From Membranipora membranacea (Eukaryota; Bryozoa; Gymnolaemata; Cheilostomatida; Membraniporidae): a stretch of DNA of 60,000 nucleotides. A program made the translations under genes and the position numbers. The notes under the pieces were generated by a model. The model was given only the letters and a program-made list of their open reading frames with translations. It was not told where the DNA came from and did no database searches. This document shows positions 36,001 to 49,200 of this stretch, one piece after another (the stretch's first letter is position 1; the number at the start of each line of letters is the position of its first letter). The stretch lies in NCBI GenBank assembly GCA_914767715.1, contig OU612072.1, forward strand, positions 7,504,001 through 7,564,000, given 5' to 3'.

Positions 36001-37726
36001 TGTCCTCCGTCGTTCGGCAACCGCTGATCGGGACACAGTCTGGTTTAAAGGTCGACTAATGAGTCATAAATTTCACAATAACAGTGTACCGATGGCCTGA
36101 GAAGTCTTTCAAATAACCACTGCCAAAATTGCCATCTGATCATTCATTTCTGAGGTCTTGTTCTCAAATTGCTTATCAGAACTTGATAATATATAGGGAT
36201 TTCTAATTTGAAATACCAAAAGGGCAATGGTTTTTTGCAAAATGTTAGCAATGACTTAATTCAATCCCACCCTCCCTGATTCAATGAGTGTATTTGATTC
36301 TAACATCAACATAGTTAGGAGTTGTCCCCCTTATGAATTTAGACAGGCTGGATGAGCATTTTTATGGGATAGTGATGATACAGTTTTCTTGGCTAGGAAA
36401 CAAACTTCATTGAACTGTGTAATATTATAAAGCATATTGTGTTCTCACGAGAAAAAGTTGCACAGGCAGGTAGTAGAGGAATTTATCACTAGCCGACATT
36501 TTGCTCAATAAAATCTTCGCTAGCTTACTTTTTGTCATCCCCAAACTAGCTAGTATAAATTCTAACTAATATAGAATAGAATAGCTGTTGGTTTTGATAA
36601 AATACAATCTACTGTTGATATTGTTGATACAGGATATTACGGATCAGCAGATAGAGAGGCTGTTACAGAGGATAGCGCTGCTGGAGATGATTGGCCAGCT
36701 CATCTCTGTGAGGAGTGGGAGGCAGCTGCTACTATAGATGATCCTCAAGTCAGACAGGCTATCGTTAGAATAGGTGAGCTCAACAAATCAATTCCTCAGA
36801 TCTATTTTAGATACTACTACTGACTATGTCGCTGCACAGGCCAATGACAGTGTGGGACCAAGGCGTTGGTTGTGAAGGACAACTGTCAGACCAAAATGTG
36901 TGGGTCTCTGCATAGGTTGTAATTGACTTATTTCTGATGTGAGTGCACATGATGCAACTGGACAGATAGAGCATGTTGGAAAAGTTGAAATCGATTACAT
37001 GATGCGAATTTGGATGAGAGCCCACTAGTTTTTTTTTAATCATTTAGATTGGGTTCTCAGTCTTGTGGCAAATTGGTTTCCATCTCAGTTGAAGGCTTGA
37101 TACACCAGCGTCTATACTATAGTATATGGCATTTAACTTATTTTGAATATTGTTACCAGTGAAGAAAGTTGACTTATTTTTTCACTTTCGAAAGAAGAGT
37201 AAATGTTTTTGTGTAGGTCTTAATTAAACCTGCACAAAAATTTGATATAAAGAACTTTCCTGTCATTATTTACTGTTATCCTCTACACAATGCTGTTCTC
37301 TCATTCTAAGGTCTAGCACTGGGGAGAGATGGTGGCATGATACAACAGCTATACTGGCCCTTCTTCTTCAATGTCGGTGGTAATGTAGCCAGCGGTAAAC
37401 AATGGATGCCTTGGATCCATGTTGAAGACGTCGCAGGTATAATACTGCACGCCATAGAGAACCCTGAAGTAACAGGCCCCCTTAATGCCGTAGCTCCACA
37501 GGCTATCAGAAACTCTGAATTTACTACAGCTTTTTCGCGGAGCATGTGTAGATTTGCTCCATTTCCGGTACCAGGTTTCGTATTCAGCACTTTGCTAGGT
37601 GAAGAAAGGGGAAAAATGCTTACGCATCAACTAAAGATTGTACCTCAAAGAACACTAGACTCCGGGTATAAGTTTATATACTCTGATATTAAGTCTACCT
37701 GTGCAGATTGTGTGAGATGGTCTTAA
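32979..37726 (+). CDS. SDR39U1: Epimerase family protein SDR39U1, complete
   Basis: Six coding exons: 32979-33000, 33548-33657, 34199-34281, 35591-35712, 36633-36773 and 37311-37726; phases all match, giving 297 aa (human about 293). Atypical extended short-chain dehydrogenase/epimerase of the YfcH/TIGR01777 family, probably NADP-binding; the substrate is not known to me. Seen: Rossmann loop GGGSGFIG (residues 8-15), NLSGVNI, SAIGYYG (109-116), EEWEAAA, PWIHVEDVAG (193-202), and a C-terminal VPQRTLDSGYKF typical of the DUF1731 tail. The start MSGKLLIGGG aligns with the human N-terminus; a 5'UTR acceptor (TTTTTTACAG) precedes at 32927. Intron 3 carries two MITEs. Convergent with the bZIP gene. 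Confidence 0.92.
33548..33657 (+). CDS. SDR39U1: SDR39U1 exon 2, Rossmann fold start
   Basis: Acceptor TTTACAG, donor GTAAGT. Carries the dinucleotide loop GGGSGFIG and the second beta strand. Confidence 0.95.
34021..34046 (+). repeat. (TA)13 microsatellite
   Basis: Pure TA dinucleotide run in SDR39U1 intron 2. Confidence 0.95.
34199..34281 (+). CDS. SDR39U1: SDR39U1 exon 3
   Basis: Acceptor TTTAACAG, donor GTAGGT. Encodes the NLSGVNIMSPVR strand, matching NLAGENI in vertebrate proteins. Confidence 0.93.
34343..34714 (+). mobile_element. TTAA-flanked MITE, copy 1
   Basis: 372 bp with terminal inverted repeats AGGGCAACCAAGGTTTC / GAAACCTTGGTTGCCCT, flanked by TTAA on both sides (34339-34342, 34715-34718). 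TTAA duplication is typical of piggyBac-type transposition. No ORF; nonautonomous. Inserted in SDR39U1 intron 3. Confidence 0.85.
34719..35094 (+). mobile_element. TTAA-flanked MITE, copy 2
   Basis: 376 bp, nearly identical to copy 1 and in the same orientation. It begins directly after the shared TTAA at 34715-34718 and ends before TTAA at 35095-35098. The left repeat has one change (CCAATG). Small differences from copy 1 include a few extra bases near 34950. Confidence 0.85.
35591..35712 (+). CDS. SDR39U1: SDR39U1 exon 4
   Basis: Acceptor TTGTTCCAG, donor GTGAGG. Encodes RFTDSFKKDVTSSRVDTTKL, the helix leading into the SAIG strand. Confidence 0.95.
36633..36773 (+). CDS. SDR39U1: SDR39U1 exon 5
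   Basis: Acceptor TTGATACAG, donor GTGAGC. Encodes GYYGSADREAVTEDSAAGDD and the WEAAA helix, ending in the IVRIG strand. Confidence 0.95.
37311..37726 (+). CDS. SDR39U1: SDR39U1 exon 6, C-terminal part
   Basis: Acceptor TCATTCTAAG. Encodes the conserved GRDGG, PWIHVEDVAGI, GPLNAVAP and the C-terminal DUF1731-like tail, to TAA at 37724. Confidence 0.95.
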
Positions 37727-39463
37727 TCTGTCAATATAGGTGCGAGGGAAATTAATTTTAAAATCCTGCCAAGCAGGAAAGTTTTTGTTTGAGACTTGAG
37801 ATGCTATGCTTATAGTTTCAACACCATCATAGTAGATTGTCTTTCATTGTCTTTCATTTTTGTGTTTTATTTTGTTAGAAATATATGTTTTGAACATTTC
37901 TTGTCATATTTCAGTTGATGTTAAATATAGAAAAACGCATGATATAACTGTCAGCGTCAAATTTCTTGACAAAACTAAAGCAAGGTCTTAATAAGTAAAA
38001 GTACCAAACACTTGACTGATGCAGCCCTGTCCAGATGCTAGCATAATGCCAAAATATCTGCTGAGCTGATAAAATAATAGAATAGAGTTTGATTTCAAGC
38101 TGTTGTTAGTTGAGGGAGCAGAATGCGTCTTGGACCAACCGATCACATGATTTTAACAATGGCATGATTGGCTTTGGTTTCAACAGCAGCCAGCTGATCA
38201 GAATTTAATGATTGTGCATGGTAGAATGTAAATGATGGTAATCACATCACCTTAGGAATCTGTTCCAAGTTTACCCAAGGCATTGGCAAGAAGAACACAA
38301 ATTGTTCGTCATTCATAGCATGTCAAGCTTTTCCTTCAATCATGAATTGAGAATACAATATAAACTGCAACAAAAGTAGTTGATTATATTTATGTAACAA
38401 AGACAGATTGGCAACTTTGTGTTTTAGACGTGAATTCTTTTATTTTCATAATATATAACATAGAACATACAGAGTAGGATGGTACCTGATAATATACGTC
38501 GTGTTGTGAGTAAAGCTATGGCCTTAGTATATAATATACAATGCTGGGTATGGAAATCTTTTAAAAAAGACTCGGTGTGTATGACACATTAGGAATGCAC
38601 AACCATTGAATGCCTGATGACTTGAAAAATGCTGACCTGAATTTGCAATGGCACTCTGCGTTAGCATCTAGCTATCCTTGTAGTAATGATTTGAAATGGC
38701 ACTTTGAAAAACTTTGAATACAACCAAGAAATATTTGACGTGATGTCGTGTGTAAATAATGTGAGTAAAAGTAAAGAAATTCTAGTGGGCTACCTGATAA
38801 GCAGATTTACAGCGTATTATGTTTCTAAATTAGCTAAGGTAATAAAAAACACATTCATACTTGGAATCTCTCAAAAAATTGGACTAGTCTTGAACATCAA
38901 TCTCATTGACAAGGCTAATGGTTAACTTTGAAAAAAAAAACCATTAGCTTTACAATCAGTCCTCCATGCATGCAATCTCAGGCGTTTCAGGCAAACTTGT
39001 TTATACAGCCCACAATTTATAGAACAACGCAGTGTTGAAAGGAAGTAATTTTGATGAAAAAACTGGCACCTGTTGAATAGATATAAAAACCTTCTTTTAT
39101 AGACATGGCACCCGTCATAAGGCTTCCGAACTTGCCGTGGTGTAACAATAATAATGTTATTAAACAGGTGTGGTGTAGCAATAATAGGCTTATGACACAG
39201 TAATGGTGTAAATATAGATATAGCATAATTACAATATATGTAGTTATGATAATAATGGCACATTGCTATAGAACAATTATTCAATATACATAATCATGAT
39301 ATTGAATTAATGGCACATGAATCCATGCTAGGATAGTAGACAAAAAAGGGTATAATTGTAGTAGATAATATAAAAAAATTGTAAATCATGACTTAGACTA
39401 CTTTTAATAAGGACAGTGATATCTTATTATTAGGCCCTGGTTCGGTGTGTTTAGTTATGGCAT
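37727..39463. other. 3' flank between convergent genes
   Basis: Holds the SDR39U1 3'UTR (end not located) and AT-rich sequence. No exon recognised. Confidence 0.4.
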
Positions 39464-39655
39464 TTATAAATAAGAGATCAAATATCTTTGGAGAACATTC
39501 AGCTTGCATAAATGGAATATATTAACACCATCGAGAAGTGTTTCAAGGCGCGTATATACATCAGGTGTGGAGCTTGGAGTTGTTTCCTCACAAACAAAGT
39601 GAAGACAACTACTGACTAGTGCTTCACAACTGTTCAACATTCTCTGTTCAACTTC
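39464..39655 (-). CDS. Orphan terminal coding exon, unknown protein
   Basis: A strong acceptor (TTTTCTTGACAG) is followed by 63 open codons in phase 0, starting EVEQRMLNSCEALVSSCLHF and ending in TAA. The composition looks coding. It lies about 380 bp beyond the bZIP stop on the same strand. It could be an alternative last exon of the bZIP gene (exons 3 and 6 end in phase 0) or the end of another gene whose exons lie within bZIP intron 7. No family was recognised. Confidence 0.4.
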   Translation of the reverse strand, partial: EVEQRMLNSCEALVSSCLHFVCEETTPSSTPDVYTRLETLLDGVNIFHLCKLNVLQRYLISYL

Positions 39656-40037
39656 CTGTCAAGAAAAGGAAATTGCAATTAAAAGTCAGTGAATGAGTGA
39701 TGCCAGTGATGCAGTTATGATTGTTTTAAATTAAGACATTCATAGTTATGAATATAGAATCTTTTTATCCACATGGCCATCAATTTTCTTAAATAGCAGA
39801 GTTGTGCCAAATAGTGCCATGAATCAGTAAAACTAACAAAAGACAATCCGTTGTTTAGTAGTTTTTCTTTGTAGCAGATCAAGTATTCATGATCTACTTG
39901 TACTAGTGTAGTGGCTACAGCATGTCCCACACTTATAGACTCTGACTAGTAAGGCTCTAAGTATACTACCAAAAATTAAGCCGCCTAAAACATGCTTATA
40001 ATATCATTAGTAGATAACCATACCATCTCAATCATTG

Positions 40038-40269
40038 CTATTCATCTGTGGAGTTATGGACAGATGAGGCTTTGCTTCCATCAGCAGAGAGAGCAGGTGA
40101 GCAGGGTTGACTGTGTTCACTTGAGGCTTTCTCTGTACTTAGTTGAGATATTGGCCTATCATGTTCATCTCCCCCGACTTCGCTGTTATTATTTTCTACG
40201 GTTGGTGACTTGCTCTCAGCTGATGACGGTGCTGGTTTGACTCCACTTCTAGCTTCCTCCAGATCACTC
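40038..40269 (-). CDS. bZIP exon 8, C-terminal tail
   Basis: Acceptor TTTCTTTCAG. The first base completes K519, followed by [19 protein letters not shown], which extends the coiled coil, then a Ser/Glu-rich tail to TAG. Joining to exon 7 is supported by phase and by the coiled-coil continuity. Confidence 0.7.
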
Positions 40270-43200
40270 CTGAAAGAAATTAAGTCAATAATTTTATTAA
40301 TGAGACAGAAGCAAGTAATGAAAGATCAGTATTTATTTAATTTGTGGTTTATGGCGTCCGTTTGGGTAGACAGTCTATCCCACCATCCCTTTGCCCACTG
40401 ATGGATCGCCGCAACTTGATGGAAAAAGATGATTTAGCTTTCTTCGGTTCAAATTGATAATTTTTGGCTCATTACTGAGTCAGGTTTGTCTATGTAACCC
40501 ACCTGCCCCACACTAACAGTAAATCAAAATGTAGACATTCACTCTCTTTTTGAAGCCAAACAAGTAAACTATTTGCATCTTGTTTTGCATTTTAGTTATT
40601 ATATTTTCATCTAAAGTAAGATTCATTTGTAGCTAAGGAACCACCACAAAAAGGATGCTAAAGAGGTCGGGCATTCTGGTGTACGCTTCTTTCCCATACG
40701 ATCACGTTTGGAGTAGGATTATCAGCTGAGTAACATCAACCACTAAACACGTCCCTACATATATGTTAGTGTGAGATATTGTGTCATTTCCATAGCTTAG
40801 CAGGGCAGATTGCAAACATCAATCTTGTTTATACATTGGTTCATAACCACAATCTCACACTTATTACAGAAAAAAGTATCAGGATTACAAATACTTATAC
40901 GCCTCTCTTCTGCTCTTCTGCTCATGATTATATTAATTCCGTAATTCGTACTAGCCCGGATCTGGTCTAAAGCGGTGCGCTAAAAGGAATTTGTGGATTC
41001 TGTGTAGGGAATTTCTTATGATAGTGGTTTTATTCTCAATTTAGAACCCACTTTTTACCAATTACAGAGGCAACCGAATTTTAGCATGACTCCAGTAAGT
41101 CGGAGATTCACAAAAACCAGGTTAGGCAATTTTAGGTATTATGGACTTGACTTTCATTAGTACGTTCATAAGAATGATTGATTTTGATGATTCAAGGTGT
41201 AATCCAGTTATTTCTGGAGTCAATATTTGGTCAAATCTGTTTTTTCTTCAAGACGGTTCAGTTCTGTATGATGGTAAACACGGTCATTCAGTTAGGTTTA
41301 AGTCGATATCATGTCTAATACGACGTCAACAACGGACAGAAAGTCTGACATTCAATAAACCAGGGCTATCATCAGTTCATGATTCTCAATTTGGTCTTGT
41401 TGCAGTATTTTTTTGAAAAAAAAAATGCCAATAGCCATAATGTAGTCCGATTATGCAACGAAGCCTTGAAATTATTTTTCATAAAAATCAATAGCAAAAC
41501 ATTGAAGTTTACTGGCCATGCAAATATTAACATTTGCAAAAAACAAAATCCTTTAGCTTTGTTATGCAATCCTGTTTGTTAGTCCTTAAACACAGCGCTT
41601 TATACAAAGTATGCGCTACTCAAAGCAGCGATAATGATTATGAACTATTATATAAGAGCAGAGCTTTCCAAGGAAAACAACATAACCTTACAAAAATACA
41701 ATCCTTTGTTGACACTCAGCTATTTTTTAACAAGCTAAGCCTCCAGCGCTTATGCAACTGGCAAAAGTTTATTAGGCTATTTTATTTCAATGTGAGTGCT
41801 TTCTGATTAATGTCTTTATATCATAAATCTATAGTTCTACTATTATCAAGTATCACTGATGGTTATTTTTATCAGTTTTTATCCGGTGTCAATCAATGAA
41901 CGAGCTTGCTTACGTAAGAATAGTGCCAGTGTTGTTTTCATTCCACTACAATAATGTGGAGGAAGTACTGACCTATATACTAAGGACAATACCCTTGACT
42001 GGTATTTTGTTGGCCCACAGCTGTGTTTTCAGAGTTTGAGATGGTAGATCAATTAACCAAACCAAGCCGTCTTGGATAGACGATGTTAGGCCTACTGATG
42101 GGTGTCTCCGTCGGGTAAGCTGCCATTCACTAACCAAAAATGACACTTTTTATATTCTACCTATAATAAAGTTGGGCTACCGTGCAGATGTTCACATCGT
42201 ACCCAGCTGCAGGCCTCGACGCAGCGGCGGACCACAATGGAGGTTGGGAAATAGACACTTGAGGTGTGAAAGCTTCAAACACTCTTGTCAGACGAGACCT
42301 CAGTTAATCTTTCTGAACCTAACAACCTACCACAACCATCGAATAAACTCTCAGCAGAACTGTAAGCAGTTTGGAGAGGTACTTTAAAATGTAAACCACC
42401 ATAATACCACAGGGCTTTGTTTCAGATGGCAAACCACGATCAGTTACATAAAGGCAAGGGTGGCTGGAATCCTCTTGAGGAATGTAAAAAACCATCCTGT
42501 ATCAATGAGTTATGCAAATGGATTTGGAGAGTTAGAAGTACCATCAAGTACTTGGTGTGGAACTGAGTCTTAGAATGTGTTTTTTTGTTAATTACATTGT
42601 TAATGTAATCTTTAAAAAATCTGTCCTAATCATTTACAATGGCTTGCATCATGGCTAGATCAGACCACAAACTCTTTCTCTGGTGTGATTATCTCATGTT
42701 AGAAATGTTAGAATGAAGCCGACTTACACCAGGATTGAGTAATCTTCATTTTGTTAATTAACTGGACACCCAATGTTGTTAGAGCTGACTTACGTCTCAC
42801 TTTTTACTCGGGCTCAATCACCCACAATTATGGCTTCAGTGGCCTGATGTGAGTCTAGTCACCTAGATAGGTGACAGTTATCACGGACCTGAAAACTTGT
42901 AAATCATATTATGATTAACAAGTTTTCAGGTCTGAGAACTTTTAATGCCAAAAAAGAGAGAACGTGATCCCCTGTGATGTTAGGGTGCGTTTCTTTACGT
43001 GGTAGTCGCGGCGGTTTAGTGTTTACCAAATGCTCCGGGTAGTTGAAGGGTACCAGTATATTAGACATGTATTTAGGATGATCTAACAATCTTGTAATCA
43101 AATGGAATTGATTGCATCACAGCAATAACACATTTTTTTCATAAAACATCCTGGTTGGAATGGATTAGAACTCATGGGCAGGAGCTTACAAATTTTGTGC

Positions 43201-46200
43201 CCCCCTTTTCCGTCTTTTATTTTAAGTGTGAATTTTTTGGCTGTTAATTATGACCTGGTTATTCAGTCACCCTGAAGGCGGCAATGCATACAATTTCCAT
43301 TGACAACTCAAAAATAAACAACCAAAAACGGACATGAAACAGTCAAATTAATTCATTACGCTCCTGGCTTGGTGGAATGCTATTACTTAGGGTTGGGTGT
43401 CACTGAGAGTCTTTTTGTGTAATAAATGTAAAATATGTCATGGTTATACCAAACTGTCAGACATGGCGATGATTGATGGACTAGTTGGATTATGAGAAAT
43501 AATTAAGACCTTTGGTGTAGTCAAGAGTAGTTTACATAGTTCACTGTTATCGTTACCATTCCATGCCCAAAACTGTGACTGACTAGAGCCCAGATTGAAT
43601 TATGTTCAGCCATCATGCCGGCAGAAATCTAGGGAACAAATTACTTAAGAAACGGTCATATAGAAATTGAAAGTATGCAATCGTAAGTCTAACTTCCACC
43701 CTGTCACTGATACACTTCTAATTTATGTTAGACAAAGAGGGGAGTTTCTGGAAGTTGATTTCTATGACTGGGTCACTAGTAATGAGAATTCACTCATTTT
43801 TTAGTTGTATATCATACTCAAAATAGGCTGAACATCCATGCACTCAAGAACCAAGTTAAGAAGCCGGGGCTATGCTCTTAATCTCCTCTACTTTCTGATT
43901 GAGCATTGTGAGGTAAGACTTCATTTATGACTTTACTATATTCAGCTCCAGAGGACAGGAGTTCACCATGACAAAGGAACAATGGAAACGCTTTGACAGT
44001 AATTTTTTTTCAGGATGTGTTCTTTGTTTAAATGGTGATTGAGAAAGTACATGTGAAACCATGAAATTTTTTACCAGTAACACGGGACGTGATTGCGGAT
44101 CTTGGAATCACAAGCCAGTTTTGTTCACACTCATTGGGTTTCAAGTACGCCTTTGCTCTGCCCTGTCTGCCCTGCCTGTCTCGACTGTTTAATCCTACCT
44201 GCCACCACCCACTGATAAACTTTGCTGAGAGCTGCAGTAGAATCAATGATGGCGATGACATGATGTTATGTAATGTTGCATCATAACTATAAAATATCGG
44301 TTATCACTTCAACTTGTACTTTGGCTCAATAAAACCTTCGCAACTACAGCCAAGTTTTTTATCTCGCACATCCCACCTATCACATGTTAGCCAGGCAGTG
44401 GGCACATCCTAGTTATCTATAGGGACAGATAAGGCATATAACTGTTTGGTTATGTAACTATGTATGCCCAGTTCACGAGCCTATCCCTACAACTGCTGTT
44501 GATTAAGTGTTGAAAAATCACAAAGATACTACTTTGGTCCTCATATCACTCTTTTGAGGACATCACCAGTGATGATCACCAGTTATGCAAGAGGAACTGA
44601 TTAGAGTGACCAACTATTGCGCAATGAGGTCAATCTGTTGCATTTCTATGCATAATAGCTGATGCCAATTTCCAAGAGGAAAGAATTGGTAGGCATTTTA
44701 ATTTCTCCCAAGTGCAGGGCCTTTCTTCTCTGTCTATGGTGACAAGGTATTGTTTAGTCTAACTCGTTATTGCATAAGATCTTTGTTTTAATCTTCAGGA
44801 TGGTTGATCCTTTTATTGCACCTGTGCTTATTGAGGGTAATTGCATATCAAGTCATTTGATTCTACTGTTGGAATCTGTCATTGCTGATTGCGAAAAACT
44901 TCTAATTGAAATGTAAGGCATCTTTTCAACCTCCACAGGAGAACTGGTTTGTCCCAGATGATAGGAAACCTGCACTCTCATTGACAAGTAGTATGGTTGG
45001 ATCTTGTCAGCGCCCTTATAACTATTGCCACTCAATCATGGGTTTGAGGCTATGCTCAACCAGCCATCCTGTCTGAGAGTCTTCTTTAATGGATTATGAA
45101 ATACATAAATTTAATGCTTGGGAAATCATTTATTCATAATTTGTTTGTGTCATGAGTGCCGCTTTAATTAGCATTCATCTGAGATGCAGAAGAGCTACAG
45201 TGATGAATGGTCACTGTTGCTTCTATGATGTTACTTGGTTTAATTGTTTGCGGTTTTACAGTTACCAGATCGAATCAACAGTCTTCTTCGTTTATATGAC
45301 ATCATTTAGCTTGAAGAAAGTCAAATCAATCAATCTCGGCCTACTTTACATATCCACTCGGTACATGGTGTACATGGTGTACATGGCGTGGCATAAAGAG
45401 GTATTCAGTAAAGATGGAATTCATCCATATTAACAACGTTATTTAGTTGTCTGATATGCCAGTTACATGGTAGTAATTGATATGTCCTCTTGAGTTTTAC
45501 AGAGCAGAAGAATAGGTTTATTCGGTCTTACCCATCTATTTATGCATATCCAAAAACAGATCTTGCCAATGGAATTCATTTTGGCTACAACGCGGAGGGT
45601 GTTTCTCAGTTCTGAATTATGTGCCCATTATAGCCAAATCTATTAAATTTGGAGTGTAATTGGAAAATAGAGGATTTATAATGCTGTGGAGAGGTGGCCG
45701 TTGGACCTCATAAGACCATTGGCATGAGGCAAACCATTGTTTCGTAAGTAGGCTAAAATGAACATGGCATTTGAGAGCAGGAGTCAAAATCTGAGCGTTT
45801 TCTATTTTAAGTTTCTATCCAGCACAGACAAGTTTGGCCATATACAAATTATATCAAGTCTATGGGTTTGGCTGATGTGGTAGACACAGTGACTGTCTTG
45901 ACTCCCACACCAACTATGCATCAATCACTTGAGAGGTAAAACTCACTTCAGTGTTGTCAGCTCCTCCTTCATCCTTGACATTTCGACTCTTAGCCTGAGG
46001 TTCTCCTGCTCCAGGAATGCAGCTTTGATTGCGATCTCATCTTCCTTAGCCCTCCTTGAATCTCTTGACCTCTTGGCAGCCTCATTGTTCTTTCTCCTTC
46101 TCTCCCAATAGAGTTCATCCTGCAAAACCGCAGTACCCAAATCCTATTAAAATCAAGTTAGTTTGTAATAGTGCCCACAACCTGTATATAAATGACATTT

Positions 46201-49200
46201 CATAACTGAATTAATTGTCAGCAGATCATCAATTTTATTAGGCTTTATATTAATATTAAAGGGTGATTAGACTGGTTGCAGACAATCTGGTCGTAAGCCC
46301 TTTGTAATGTCTCATAATATGCACACCATCCATCGATCGAGTGCAAACAGAGGACAGCCATTTCGCAAGCTCATTCAAAAACCCATTCCATCATCTTACT
46401 GCCATTCCAGAGCCATTTTAATCATCTTGGGGGGTCAAGAATTGCATCACCAAGTTGGTGGTTGGAAAAGATGGTACATTTTATTTTCTTTAGGGAAATC
46501 AGGTTGAAGAATGGAGAATTATGAAATATGACACACAGACTTCACCGACTTTGCCATTAACAAAGTCGTAAAGTTGGGTAGACAGAATCCATTATGACAG
46601 ATTATGCTACTGAAGCTAGTCTAGAGACATATTGGGCAATAATATAATCATATTCATGAGGAGAGAGAGTATTAATAGCAATAAGGTATAGTAAACCCTA
46701 GATGGAGGGGATTGTAAACATGTCCTATAGCTGCTATAAGCCCTGCACCACCATCCTGGTAACATAATCATGATGAAGGGATCCACTCTTCTGTGACAAG
46801 CATTTATTTCCAGAAATTGAACCGAACTCAGGGAGCATGATGGCCGAGACAAATCCACACCAATCTTTATTTGAGTGGATCGAAATTGCAGATGATCAAA
46901 ACCATAACATAAAGCTCTGATTTCCTCTAAAGCAAACAAGATCTGACAATTTTTTCTAGACATAGTCAGACCTCACAAAGCAGAAGAGGAGATCTGAACA
47001 AGCACATAGACTTTTAGAGCATTCACCTTGCCACTTGGGCCGACCTTTTCTTCGGTACAGACGACACTAGCTGGTTTCCTCTTTCTGGATGTTGCTGGAG
47101 TAGATCCAGAGCCTCGCCCAGTTGGTGAGGTTGACTCATACTGGGAGCATGAGCTGCTCTTTGGAGTGATTGAGGGCATCATGGCTGGCAGACTAGCAGT
47201 AGACAATTTGTGGAAGGGAATATCTGCAGCACCAGCGGTTGGTAGTGCGCCAGGATTCTGAGGTGTGAATGCTGACTGACCACTGGGGAATGCTGCAGAC
47301 AGATCTGACATAGGTAAGGAGCCTGCAATAAAAATTCAGAGTTTATTACTCACTATCTCTCGGCTATCCCTAGTTCTAAAGGCCATCCATCAAAGAAAAC
47401 CCGCTGGTATTTCACTTGTCCAGTTCTGGTCAACAATGTACCATTACTGGTAACAAACTGGACCACCTGCATGCACCGATATGAGATGTTAAAAATATGT
47501 GTGGTTAGCAATTACATTACAGGAGATAATGAAGTTCTCATTATGCTGAGGTTAACAAAAGTCAACTTAGAAGCAATATTGACGAGGTTGCTGATTTAAT
47601 CTTTGTTGGCAAAAAATACAGTTATGTGTTGTTTTGAGCCTTTAAGATGTTCCATTGGCCAGTACTAGACATTTCTATCAAACTTTCGCTTTCAAAACAT
47701 CAAGTAACATAAAAGTGGATGTTGACCAAAAATAGTGGTAGACTTTATATTACAAATAAGAAAACATGGACTGAGATTTTATTTGGCAACCAAAGAGATG
47801 ACCCTCTGCTGAGAGAATAGCCTAAGGTCACAAAGATCCCACATAGCAGTAGTGTATGCATATAAGTATGTTGAATTGGGCTCACAGAACTCACTCTATT
47901 TGGACAGAAAGGATTTCTTGCAAGTTATGCAACGTTGCAAGAAACCTGGGCAGTGGCGTGATCATGGCCTGATCTCTGTAAGGTCACACTTCTGAAGACT
48001 AGGGGGCTGTCTGACCACCAACCCTTATTGATTTAGGATATTGTACAGGATGTGCAATGACCTTCACACGTGGGCATGTTGACAATATTTGGCAAGTGGG
48101 AGCGCTTGACAAAAGAACATGCAGCATGCTTATTGCTATTTTTATTGTGACTTGTGATGCTCACCATAAAATCCATTCTTTCTTTTTCTACTGGCAGTAG
48201 CTGTTTGTAAGTGCTGTGGGTTTATGCCATTGCTGTAGGTTAGACTGTTATTTTGTTTGAGGATGTCTGCTGTATTTGGTGTTGGGCTGACACTAATGTT
48301 TGATGATGGAGTTGGTTGTGGTGTTCGACTTCTTGCTGACTGACCAGAGCACACACTATCATCATCACCTGCAGACAAACAAATCAACGATATTATACAT
48401 GAACCGATGCCATAAAAAGCTGTAGGAAATAAAGTTTGGTTGTGGCAGTTAGTCCTAAGTCATCACGATAACATAAATCTCTCCAAATCACAAGGAAGCA
48501 ACATGGTTGCATAACAGATGTATGAATCAAACACAATGGATTATAATATAAAAAATGAAAGCTCAAATCTGCTAAATCACTTTTATTGTCACAGATCTCA
48601 TGCATGACACCATGATAACTTAGCAATCAAAAACAGTTTAATGCTTGCATAAGCATCGAGGCAGGATACTACGCTGAGCCAAATAGGGGTTAAAATGTCA
48701 CATACATAATTGACCATGCTCTGGGCTACAGAAAATGGGTTATGTTACAACGTTTTTCTTTTTTTTCTGCACTGAGAGACAAAGAGATTCTGTAGGTAAA
48801 CAGATTTATGGAAAGAGCGGATATGAAATCAACTTTGATTTACTGCGGAGGTTGCGTTCCCTACACCATGCTTGAGGGCAGACGTATTGTTGACAAACAA
48901 CAGCTTGTGGGCCAGCACTTTCAGGTGACTTCCACAAGAGAAACAGCCAGTATGCTGCGGAAACTCGAATTATACAACAATCTTGGAATCACAGCACCAA
49001 CAATGGAGCCACTCTGCCAAGGTTCTATCAAACATCAGTCACAGCAAGAAAGTTTAAATTGGTTTTCCGTAGTACCAGTAGTCATATATAACTCCAAATC
49101 TACATATCTGAACAATCAATATCAAATTTGCCATCGAATTTGCCGAAAGGACAGACTCACAATAATACTCTCGGTAACTCAACACCGCCCTACATGTGAG

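Larger units (their letters stand above)
40270..45946. other. Large bZIP intron 7
   Basis: 5.7 kb without a recognised exon. Contains palindromes at 42858-42875 and 42886-42932 and a GC-richer patch near 42200-42245. Confidence 0.5.
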
